From: JADJLQ01 sp031417835
GTDB lineage: Bacteria > Bacteroidota > Bacteroidia > Chitinophagales > Saprospiraceae
Assembly (NCBI GenBank): GCA_031417835.1
Contig: JANOWJ010000120.1
Coordinates: 4,265 to 68,264 of the forward strand
Length of the DNA stretch: 64,000 bases
Direction of reading: 5' to 3'
Numbering within the stretch: the stretch's first letter is position 1; every line of letters starts with the position of its first letter. Below the pieces are notes generated by a model. The model was not told the origin of the DNA. It was given only the letters and a program-made list of their open reading frames with translations, and searched no databases. The position numbers and the translations under genes were made by a program. Shown here piece by piece: positions 35,905 through 43,487 of this stretch.

Positions 35905-36085
35905 TAAATAAAAAATTTTGATTAAAAAAATGTGATAAGGCTGCCGAAAAATTCAGAGTTAGATTCGACACATTATCCGCCTTAGGTTAAAACATCACAA
36001 TTTGGGAGGACTGACGATCTCGCTGCCACAGATTGGTACGAGACGAAACTACACAAACAGTAGAGTGTAAAAACATTAAGTGATG

Positions 36086-36093
36086 CAAAGATA
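36086..36093 (-). promoter_or_regulatory. -7 box (TATCTTTG) and long leader of the helicase gene
   Basis: The minus strand reads TATCTTTG at 36093-36086, some 180 nt before the helicase start at 35904. The intervening leader (35905-36080) has no ORF and contains a weak CCTTAGG/GGCAGCC pairing potential and a T-rich end. Confidence 0.45.
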
Positions 36094-36164
36094 TATCTTT
36101 TATCCAAATGATTTGAATAAATTTATACCTTCATTCGTATCAATTAAAATAAATATATTAAGGT

Positions 36165-37685
36165 ATGACTCAAAGCGTTTTGACCACCAAAATGTGTATT
36201 ATATTTTTATGCATTAGCTCCACTCTGTTTGCTCAGCCGGATTCAGCTGCAATGACCAAACCATTACGATATGTAACTAAACATTCGGTCAAAATAGACC
36301 AAAAGATCATCAATTATACGGCCACTGTTGGTACTTTAATCTTAAAAAATGAAAAAGATGAGCCAATAGCTTCTTTTGGCTATACTGCTTATACCAAAGA
36401 TAGTCAACCCGATTTGTCCAAAAGGCCTATCACGTTTTCATTCAATGGCGGTCCCGGGTCATCTTCTATGTGGCTGCATATGGGCATTATGGGTCCGCGG
36501 CGGGTATTGGTCAATGATCCGCTTCCAAATGGTCCTGCTCCTTATAAAATAGAAGATAATAATTATTCTATTCTGGATATCTCGGATATCGTTATGATGG
36601 ATCCTGTAGGCACCGGACTGAGTAGAGCAGTAGGAAAAGCAAAGAACAGTGACTTTTGGGGCGTAGATAGCGATATCAAATCGGTAAGCCAATTTATTCG
36701 GGATTATACCAATGACCATGAGCGGTGGAATTCACCCAAGTACCTGTTAGGTGAGAGTTACGGTACGTTTAGATCTGCTGGAGTGGCAGATTATCTGCAA
36801 GCCAACCTTGGTATCTCTGTCAATGGTGTGATTCTGGTCTCTAATGTATTGGATATCCGGACCCTTTCTTTCAATCCCGGTGATGAGATATCCTACATCG
36901 TCAACCTGCCGTCCTATGCAGCTACGGCCTGGTATCATCAAAAAGTAACCCCCAAACCCTCCAGTCTGATCGACTTTCTGAAAGAGGTACGAGTGTTTGC
37001 TTTAGGTGAATATACTACAGCACTGATGAAAGGCGATCTTTTGACTGCTCCAGAGCGGGATTTGATCATCTCAAAATTATCAGGATATACCGGATTGAGT
37101 AAAGATTACTGGAATAAAGCTAATCTCCGAGTCAATCAACCTCAATTTTGTCAGGAATTACTCAGAGATACTGGTTTCGCAGTCGGAAGATTGGACTCCC
37201 GATATACAGGGATCGCACAAAATCAATTGAGTGAACATGCATTTCAAGACCCACAATCTTCTGATATCAGCCCTGCCTTTATCTCATCCTTTCTCCACTA
37301 CTACACGACTGAATTAAAAGTAAGTAAAGAAAAGAAGTACAATACGAGTGCCTATGGTCTTACAGGATTCGATTGGGATTGGAAACACGCGCGCAGTGGT
37401 AGCATCATAGGCGATCCGGCATCGCCCAATACTGGCCCGGATCTCGTCAATGCTATGTCCAATAATCCTACGATGAAAGTGCTGGTATTAAATGGCATCT
37501 ATGACCTGGCTACTCCATTTGGAGCCTCAGAGTATACGTTGGATCATCTAGGCCTTAATCCAAAAATCAAAAAAAATATAATTCATAAATATTATGAAGC
37601 CGGCCATATGATGTACACCCATAAGGAATCTGCCATCCAATTTAAAAAGGATGTAATGGAATTTATATTGGGCACTTTGAAATAA
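36165..37685 (+). CDS. Exported serine carboxypeptidase-like peptidase (S10)
   Basis: 506 residues with a signal peptide (IIFLCISSTLFAQ). S10 signatures: TFSFNGGPGSSSMWLHMG, IVMMDPVGTGLS and LGESYGTFRSAG with nucleophile Ser198; then NGIYDLATPF (Asp447) and YEAGHMMYTH (His481). The family removes C-terminal residues at acidic to neutral pH. The protein should act in the periplasm or outside the cell. It stands alone, divergent from the helicase. Confidence 0.92.
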   Translation: MTQSVLTTKMCIIFLCISSTLFAQPDSAAMTKPLRYVTKHSVKIDQKIINYTATVGTLILKNEKDEPIASFGYTAYTKDSQPDLSKRPITFSFNGGPGSSSMWLHMGIMGPRRVLVNDPLPNGPAPYKIEDNNYSILDISDIVMMDPVGTGLSRAVGKAKNSDFWGVDSDIKSVSQFIRDYTNDHERWNSPKYLLGESYGTFRSAGVADYLQANLGISVNGVILVSNVLDIRTLSFNPGDEISYIVNLPSYAATAWYHQKVTPKPSSLIDFLKEVRVFALGEYTTALMKGDLLTAPERDLIISKLSGYTGLSKDYWNKANLRVNQPQFCQELLRDTGFAVGRLDSRYTGIAQNQLSEHAFQDPQSSDISPAFISSFLHYYTTELKVSKEKKYNTSAYGLTGFDWDWKHARSGSIIGDPASPNTGPDLVNAMSNNPTMKVLVLNGIYDLATPFGASEYTLDHLGLNPKIKKNIIHKYYEAGHMMYTHKESAIQFKKDVMEFILGTLK

Positions 37686-37784
37686 AAGTTTATAAGTATG
37701 CTCAAAGATGTAATAATTATTAATTAAAAAACAGCAGCATACAATAACCAATTTAATTATACCTACTTTATAAAACAATTTCCT

Positions 37785-38522
37785 ATGAAACCTGCATTAC
37801 CAATAATCATATGGTGTCTATGCTTTTGCATGAGCATCGGACAAAACTCCCTTAAAGGTGCATGGCAACTTAAAGCGCATGGCGACCCTGGCGAAGTCGC
37901 ATCGATGATTATAACTGAACATTATATGACAGTAGCAGTATATAATGAATCAGATCATAGTTTTATCCGCAGCTACGGCGGTGCAATTAATCTGGCATCC
38001 ATTGGCCACAAGCCTGGAGGAGCGCAACACAACGGAAAAGTGTTTCTGAAACTTGAATTCGATACGAAAGACACGACCAAAATCGGTACAGATATCGGGT
38101 ATGACTTTACCATCCAGCAGGATAAACTTACATTAAAACAAACTATAGCTGTTGAATGGAGCAGAGTAGATGATGGCTTGACCCCGCTCTCTGGCTGTTG
38201 GCGAATTACTGACCGCATCGGAAGTGATGGTGTGATGTCTGCTATGGCTTCGGGACCAAGAAAAACTATTAAAATGTTGAGTGGTACACGATTTCAATGG
38301 TTTGCCATCAATCCTGTTACCAAACAGTTTTCAGGTACTGGTGGAGGCACATATACATTGAAGGATGGAAAATATATGGAACAAATCCAATTTTTTTCAA
38401 GAGATAAAACCCGAGTAGGCAGCTCCTTGAGTTTTGATGCAAAAATAACGGGTGGCAAATGGGATCACCGCGGCACCAGCTCTACCGGTAATCCAGTGCA
38501 TGAAATCTGGACAAAGCAGTAA
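37785..38522 (+). CDS. Secreted lipocalin-like protein
   Basis: 245 residues with a signal peptide (IIIWCLCFCMSIGQ). Two similar halves begin SLKGAWQLKAHG and PLSGCWRITDRIG. Each continues into alternating beta strands with a KxTGGKWDHRGTS-type end, consistent with duplicated lipocalin-like barrels common in Bacteroidota 'membrane or secreted' proteins. The GxW start of each half is the main support. Ligand unknown. It lies upstream of the thioredoxin/MsrA-like fusion in the same direction. Confidence 0.62.
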   Translation: MKPALPIIIWCLCFCMSIGQNSLKGAWQLKAHGDPGEVASMIITEHYMTVAVYNESDHSFIRSYGGAINLASIGHKPGGAQHNGKVFLKLEFDTKDTTKIGTDIGYDFTIQQDKLTLKQTIAVEWSRVDDGLTPLSGCWRITDRIGSDGVMSAMASGPRKTIKMLSGTRFQWFAINPVTKQFSGTGGGTYTLKDGKYMEQIQFFSRDKTRVGSSLSFDAKITGGKWDHRGTSSTGNPVHEIWTKQ

Positions 38523-38624
38523 TTGAGTAAAAACCCTCCAATAGGGCTGTATAGTCTAACAAATGGAATGTGATAATATTGAGATAAACTGCGTATACCT
38601 TTATAACAAATTATATCCATTCAG

Positions 38625-39659
38625 ATGAGACTTAACCTAGCTTTAATAGCCATGATTTCACTAGCTCCCCACCTTTCAAGAAGTCAAGGACCCGGTCTTG
38701 CATCTGGTCACGGACCAATAGAATTGGGCAAGGTCCAATGGTTACGCGATATAGGCAAGGCACAGGATCTTGCTCAACAAAGCGGCAAAGCTATCCTGAT
38801 ACTTTTTCAAGAAGTACCCGGTTGTGTTACCTGCCAGCGATATGGATCCCAAGTATTGACACATCCTTTGATCGTCGAGGCAATCGAAAATCAGTTTGTT
38901 CCACTAGCCATATATAACAATAAAGGTGGCGAAGATGGGCGGGTCCTTAAATTGTTTAATGAACCCTCCTGGAATAATCCTGTCGTACGGATCGTAGATG
39001 CACAATTAAAAGATATCGTCAACCGCCTCGATGGGGATTATTCTCCAAGAGGAGTGACTCAACTGATGATCAAGGCACTGCAGTCTACCAAAAAGCCTAT
39101 TCCCAATTATATACAACTTTTAAAAGAATCATTTTCCACTCATACTAACCAGCTCACTTTTGGAATGTATTGTTTTTGGGAGGGAGAAAAAAAACTTGGA
39201 GGTTTAGCTGGAGTCACTCGCACTCTACCTGGGTTTGTCCAAGGGCACGAAGTCGTGCAAGTGACCTTTGATCCGGAATCTATAAGTGCAGAAAAACTTA
39301 TTGACGAAGCTAAAAAACAGGATTGTGCGGGACAAATCTATGCATCGCCTTCAGACTTGGGCGGGATATATAAAAGTAGTCCTCAACTTAAACCCATCAG
39401 TGGATTCAAATCGGATCGCGAGCCACAATACTACTTGATGCACTCGGATTATCGATTCTTACCGATGTTGCCGATACAGGCCAGTCGAGTCAATAGTGCC
39501 ATTGCAAACAGGCGAGACCCCAACATATATCTGTCTAAGCATCAAATTGGACTTTTAGCATATTACAAAGCCAATCCTGATAAACGAGATCCTGCAGCTT
39601 ACCAAAATGACATCTTAAAGCAATGGGATTACTCGGTGGTGAACCAAATTGCAAAGTAA
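38625..39659 (+). CDS. Exported thioredoxin-like (VPGC) and MsrA-like fusion protein
   Basis: 344 residues with a signal peptide (IAMISLAPHLSRSQG). Residues about 35-150 are thioredoxin-like with EVPGCVTCQRYG near 64. The Cys of VPGC aligns, as I recall, with the selenocysteine of the 'VPGUxT' thioredoxin-like family. Residues about 180-330 resemble peptide-methionine sulfoxide reductase A: FGMYCFWEGEKKLGG (standard GCFWG), LAGVTRTLPGFVQGHE and VQVTFDPESISAEKLIDE. Having a thiol donor fused to an MsrA-like domain suggests a self-contained periplasmic repair enzyme. The altered GCFWG makes activity uncertain. Confidence 0.72.
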   Translation: MRLNLALIAMISLAPHLSRSQGPGLASGHGPIELGKVQWLRDIGKAQDLAQQSGKAILILFQEVPGCVTCQRYGSQVLTHPLIVEAIENQFVPLAIYNNKGGEDGRVLKLFNEPSWNNPVVRIVDAQLKDIVNRLDGDYSPRGVTQLMIKALQSTKKPIPNYIQLLKESFSTHTNQLTFGMYCFWEGEKKLGGLAGVTRTLPGFVQGHEVVQVTFDPESISAEKLIDEAKKQDCAGQIYASPSDLGGIYKSSPQLKPISGFKSDREPQYYLMHSDYRFLPMLPIQASRVNSAIANRRDPNIYLSKHQIGLLAYYKANPDKRDPAAYQNDILKQWDYSVVNQIAK

Positions 39660-40081
39660 ATTTTATTTTTTTGTAGGATCTAAGCAGGCCCTATTAGGTT
39701 GTGATTACAGATTGGTTCGTTTTTAGCAGACCTTGTTGCGCTTCTGAAGCTCAGCTTTTCCGAAGCTTATAATTGCTGGGAGCTTGGAAGTTACAAAAGT
39801 CCTGAATCTCCATAATAACCGAATTATTTTAGGCTTCGTTGAGCTTCCGAATCGCAGCTTCTCTGTAGCCGTGATGACAGAGGAGATCGGTGGTTACACC
39901 CGCCAAACAATTGTACTCGGACCATCACTTTTGATCATGAGTATTACAATTGAAATCTGCATTTTTAACACACCCCGCAATTTATTTACTTGACTTGACA
40001 TCAAAAATCGCATACGTTTATATGCCCCAGTCTTCTAACTACAGTGGATTTAATTAATGGTATCATATCAAGGTACCTATA
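39660..40081. other. Gene-free stretch with REP-like hairpin remnants
   Basis: No gene is credible. Short CTTC/GAAG hairpins such as GCTTCTGAAGC (39740-39750) and AGCTTTTCCGAAGCT (39753-39767), plus GCTTCCGAATCGCAGCTTC near 39845, recall the element at 47748-47908. Confidence 0.5.
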
Positions 40082-40300
40082 CTAAGATGATGAAATCCGG
40101 CCAATAGGGGCACCGCAACCTGAGCTGATAGCACTAGCGTCATAATTTGCTTTTTGCTTGATTTGATAAGTTGTTAACCTAGCAATATGACTTGATTTGT
40201 ATTTGCCATTTCTATCAATACGGTACAAGTCTATAACAGATATTGAAAATTCGATAGCGCCAAGTCCTTTTAGGCAAGGGTAAGAGAGACAGAAATCCAT
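40082..40300 (-). CDS. Doubtful small ORF with Ser/Cys-rich end
   Basis: 72 codons from ATG 40300. The translation has plausible composition (VIDLYRIDRNGKYKSSHIAR, YDASAISSGCGAPIGRISSS) and ends in a Ser/Gly/Cys-rich tail that loosely recalls a peptide precursor. No modification enzyme, family or promoter supports it, and it may be a gene remnant divergent from pheT. Confidence 0.25.
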   Translation of the reverse strand: MDFCLSYPCLKGLGAIEFSISVIDLYRIDRNGKYKSSHIARLTTYQIKQKANYDASAISSGCGAPIGRISSS

Positions 40301-40323
40301 TTCCAAGCTCCACGCTACTGTCG

Positions 40324-40331
40324 TATCTTTG
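40324..40331 (+). promoter_or_regulatory. -7 box (TATCTTTG) of pheT, leaderless spacing
   Basis: Perfect TAnnTTTG with only 8 nt between its last base and the pheT ATG at 40340. Transcription should start at or within a few bases of the start codon. Confidence 0.65.
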
Positions 40332-40339
40332 CGGACTTT

Positions 40340-42802
40340 ATGAACGTATCGCTCAACTGGTTAAAAGAATTTTTACCCATACATCAATCTCCACTGGAGT
40401 TATCGGAGACTTTGACTAATCTTGGTTTGGCCGTAGATGCTCATTCGGATTATGAAAGTATACCCGGGTCTCTGGCCGGAGTAGTCGTAGGTAAAATTAT
40501 CACGTGTGTCAAACATCCCAATGCTGATCGGCTATCGTTGACTCAAGTAGAAGTCGGTACCTCTACCCCCCTGAGTATCGTATGCGGAGCGCCCAATGTA
40601 GCCTCAGGTCAGACCGTGCTCGTAGCCACCATGGGTAGCATACTGCATACCTCTAAAGGAGAAAAGTTGGAAATAAAAAAAGGTAAAATCAGAGGCGAGA
40701 TCTCTGAAGGCATGATTTGTGCCGGTGATGAACTAAGCTTGAGTGATGACCATAGCGGGATCTTGGTTTTACCCGACCATTGGCCTGTAGGCACGCCTGC
40801 TTCGGAGGTTTTTCCAGTCTATAATGATACGATCTTTGAAGTAGATCTCACACCCAATCGCTCGGATGCTACCTCACATCTGGGTGTGGCCAGGGATCTA
40901 GCAGCTTATTATAAAGTAAATCAACCGGGCTTCACTTTTGATGTAGTCACACCTCAAGACGACTTGACAGCTAAAATTGATCAAAACCTAGCTGTAGCAG
41001 TGACCGTAGAGGATCCTACTGCCTGTCCTCGATATAGTGGCATAAGTATAGGTGGGGTACAAATAAGTGCGTCCCCAGAGTGGTTGCAGAATCGACTCAA
41101 AGCTATAGGAGTAAGGCCAGTAAATAATGTAGTGGACATCACAAATTTTATACTTCATGCTTATGGTCAACCGCTTCATGCATTTGATCTCGATAAGATA
41201 TCGGAGGACGATCAAAGTATTCCATCCATCCGAGTTAAAAAGCTGCCCGCAGGTACCAAATTCGTGACCCTAGACGGCGTCGAGCGCTCGTTGCATCAGG
41301 ATGATTTGATGATTTGTAATGGTGTTTCACAACCTATCTGTATAGCAGGAGTTTTTGGAGGTTTACATACCGGTATTTCATCCTCCACTCAAAACATTTT
41401 TCTCGAAAGTGCCCATTTTGCAGCCTCTACCATCCGCCGCACCAGTATGAGACATGTATTGCGCACAGATGCAGCCACACGGTATGAAAAAGGAACTGAT
41501 CCAAATATTACCATCACCGCCTTACATGCGGCAGCAAAAATGATCATCGAACTCTGTGGAGGATATATAGCTTCTGAAGGAGTCGATGTATATCCTCAGC
41601 CAATCGTGCCGGCCGAAATCACGATTGACTTTGCACGGGTACGTAAAGTGATAGGCCAACAGTTATCTGATGACCAAATCGTGTCTATATTGGCCGCTCT
41701 GGAAATGCAACCTGAACAATCTGGTGAAAAAGTCCGAGTCAAAGTACCTACCAACAAAGCCGATGTCAAACGGGATATCGATGTAATCGAGGAAATCCTG
41801 CGTATCCATGGCTATAATGCAGTACCGATGCCGGCTAAAATGGAAGTTTCGTTTGCCAACTCCTCTGAATCCAGCAACAAACAACATTTAAAAGAAGAGA
41901 TTGCCGCGTTATTATGTCATTTGGGATTTCATGAGATAATGGGCCTTTCGCTTATGGAGTCTCGCGTGATCAAAAGCAGTGGCTATGTGGGTGATGGCAT
42001 GGTCTATATCCAGAATACAAGCAATGTACATCTCGATATCATGAGACCGGAGCTCCTGCGAAGCGGACTGAGCACGTTACAGTATAATCAAAATCGTCAA
42101 CAGACCGATCTCAAGTTATACGAATTTGGCAAAAGTTATCATACAAACTCAACTGCTCACTGGCCGTTTATAGAAAAAGAATTCTTAGCCGTTTTCGTCA
42201 CCGGCCTTGTAGAAGCTCCCCATTGGAACGTAAAAGAGATCAAACAAGGCTACCTATATCTCAAAGGCCTTGCCCATCAACTTTTGGCGAAGTGGGGAAT
42301 CACTGACTACGAAGAATCATCGTCCGACCACGACGATTTTATTGAAGCCAGGCAGATCATAGTTCACAATAAGGCCCTTATTTTATTTGGTGAGGTGAGT
42401 GATGGTCTGGCCAAAAGCTTTGATATCCGCAATCCGATATATTATCTTCAAGTGGATTGGGACATACTTTGGTCGTTATTAAGATCTCAAAAATTGGTAA
42501 AAATATCCGTGCCGGGTAAGTACCCCAGTGTGCGAAGAGATCTGGCTATCGTGGTCGATAAATCGATGAACTGGCACCAAATCGAATCCGTACTCCATGG
42601 ACAGAAGGTGGCTCACCTACAATCGTTTGACTTATTTGATGTATTTGAGCATGAAGAGCGCGTCGGAAAAGACAAAAAATCTTTAGCAATTAGTCTTATA
42701 TTTGGAAGTTCAAGTCAAACCCTTAAAGATGAAGACTTGGAAAAATCGATGCGCCTGATTCAGGATCGGCTTCGCGAACAAATCGGAGCTGTCGTGAGAT
42801 AG
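40340..42802 (+). CDS. pheT: Phenylalanine--tRNA ligase, beta subunit
   Basis: Charges tRNA-Phe as part of the alpha2-beta2 enzyme. 820 residues, normal length. Domains in order: N-terminal B1, then a tRNA-binding EMAP-like domain (VVGKIITCVKHPNADRLSLT near 50, VCGAPNV), B3/B4 editing domain (PRYSGISIGG, IRPVNNVVDITNFIL-type region, FDLDKI), B5 (DVDYP-like region, then RDIDVIEEILRIHGY), a catalytic-like module, and the C-terminal anticodon-binding ferredoxin-like domain (KYPSVRRDLAIVVDKSM). pheS is not in the window. It heads a cluster with the ZapB-like gene, zapA and rny. Confidence 0.97.
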   Translation: MNVSLNWLKEFLPIHQSPLELSETLTNLGLAVDAHSDYESIPGSLAGVVVGKIITCVKHPNADRLSLTQVEVGTSTPLSIVCGAPNVASGQTVLVATMGSILHTSKGEKLEIKKGKIRGEISEGMICAGDELSLSDDHSGILVLPDHWPVGTPASEVFPVYNDTIFEVDLTPNRSDATSHLGVARDLAAYYKVNQPGFTFDVVTPQDDLTAKIDQNLAVAVTVEDPTACPRYSGISIGGVQISASPEWLQNRLKAIGVRPVNNVVDITNFILHAYGQPLHAFDLDKISEDDQSIPSIRVKKLPAGTKFVTLDGVERSLHQDDLMICNGVSQPICIAGVFGGLHTGISSSTQNIFLESAHFAASTIRRTSMRHVLRTDAATRYEKGTDPNITITALHAAAKMIIELCGGYIASEGVDVYPQPIVPAEITIDFARVRKVIGQQLSDDQIVSILAALEMQPEQSGEKVRVKVPTNKADVKRDIDVIEEILRIHGYNAVPMPAKMEVSFANSSESSNKQHLKEEIAALLCHLGFHEIMGLSLMESRVIKSSGYVGDGMVYIQNTSNVHLDIMRPELLRSGLSTLQYNQNRQQTDLKLYEFGKSYHTNSTAHWPFIEKEFLAVFVTGLVEAPHWNVKEIKQGYLYLKGLAHQLLAKWGITDYEESSSDHDDFIEARQIIVHNKALILFGEVSDGLAKSFDIRNPIYYLQVDWDILWSLLRSQKLVKISVPGKYPSVRRDLAIVVDKSMNWHQIESVLHGQKVAHLQSFDLFDVFEHEERVGKDKKSLAISLIFGSSSQTLKDEDLEKSMRLIQDRLREQIGAVVR

Positions 42803-42844
42803 TGCAAAGAAAATTAATTTGATATATATTATTAAAAAACATTA

Positions 42845-42852
42845 TATATTTG
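42845..42852 (+). promoter_or_regulatory. -7 box (TATATTTG) before the ZapB-like gene
   Basis: TATATTTG ends 3 nt before the chosen GTG at 42856, so transcription could begin at the start codon itself. This argues against the in-frame TTG at 42850, which lies inside the box. Confidence 0.5.
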
Positions 42853-42855
42853 CTC

Positions 42856-43146
42856 GTGAAAGCAGTACCTGTAATTATCGACCGCTTGGAAGAGAAAATA
42901 AAAGTGGTAGTTCAAAAAGTTGAACTACTGCGGCAGGAAAATAAATTGCTTCACGAGGAGAATAATAAATTGAATAAGGAGCTGAAGCTGAGAGAAAAAC
43001 TCATTAGGGAATTGGAAGACCATCGAAATCTTTTTTCAGGGCAAGATGAAACTCCGAAAGTGAGTCATCGCAAACTGGATCATACATTAGATCAATACAT
43101 ACGCCAAGTGGACCAATGTATTGAAATGGTCAAAAATATAGGATAG
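42856..43146 (+). CDS. ZapB-like coiled-coil protein
   Basis: 96 residues, almost entirely a coiled coil: DRLEEKIKVVVQKVELLRQE, NKLLHEENNKLNKELKLREK and LIRELEDHRNLF, then a short C-terminal helix LDQYIRQVDQCIEMVKNIG. Size, heptads and position directly before zapA fit a ZapB-type divisome factor linking ZapA at the Z-ring. The order pheT - coiled coil - zapA - rny is, to my knowledge, conserved in Bacteroidota. GTG start chosen because of the promoter box; sequence similarity to enterobacterial ZapB is low. Confidence 0.68.
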   Translation: MKAVPVIIDRLEEKIKVVVQKVELLRQENKLLHEENNKLNKELKLREKLIRELEDHRNLFSGQDETPKVSHRKLDHTLDQYIRQVDQCIEMVKNIG

Positions 43147-43156
43147 ATCAGTAGAT

Positions 43157-43432
43157 ATGAAGACACTGCAAGTCATGATCGAAGGCCGTAACTACTCATT
43201 GCAAGTCAATGAGGAGGATGCTGATTCGATGCAAAAGATTGTAGACGAAGTCAATGAAACACTCAAATCACTACATATTTCCTTTCCCCACAAAGACAGA
43301 CAAGATTGTATGGCCATGGCCCTGCTGACTGTAGCTGTCAAATTGTATGAGTCCAGAGTAGATAGTATTTCGCCGGATATCCAGGATAAGCTGGATCAGA
43401 TGGACCATATACTCGATCGAGTGATTGCTTAA
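43157..43432 (+). CDS. zapA: Cell division protein ZapA
   Basis: 91 residues. ZapA binds and bundles FtsZ filaments at the division site. The N-terminal globular part reads MKTLQVMIEGRNYSLQVNEE, then MQKIVDEVNETLKSL; the second half (DRQDCMAMALLTVAVKLYES followed by a helix to DHILDRVIA) is the coiled-coil dimerisation stalk. It follows the ZapB-like gene by 10 nt, so the two are probably co-expressed. Confidence 0.9.
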   Translation: MKTLQVMIEGRNYSLQVNEEDADSMQKIVDEVNETLKSLHISFPHKDRQDCMAMALLTVAVKLYESRVDSISPDIQDKLDQMDHILDRVIA

Positions 43433-43487
43433 AGCACTCAGTCTCCACTTTTTTTAACCAACTTTTTTTAAAAACCATCACCGTATT

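Noticed and set aside
39784..39993. 69-codon plus-strand ORF in the gap before pheT
   Set aside because: It overlaps REP-like hairpin remnants, has no promoter and no recognisable protein features.
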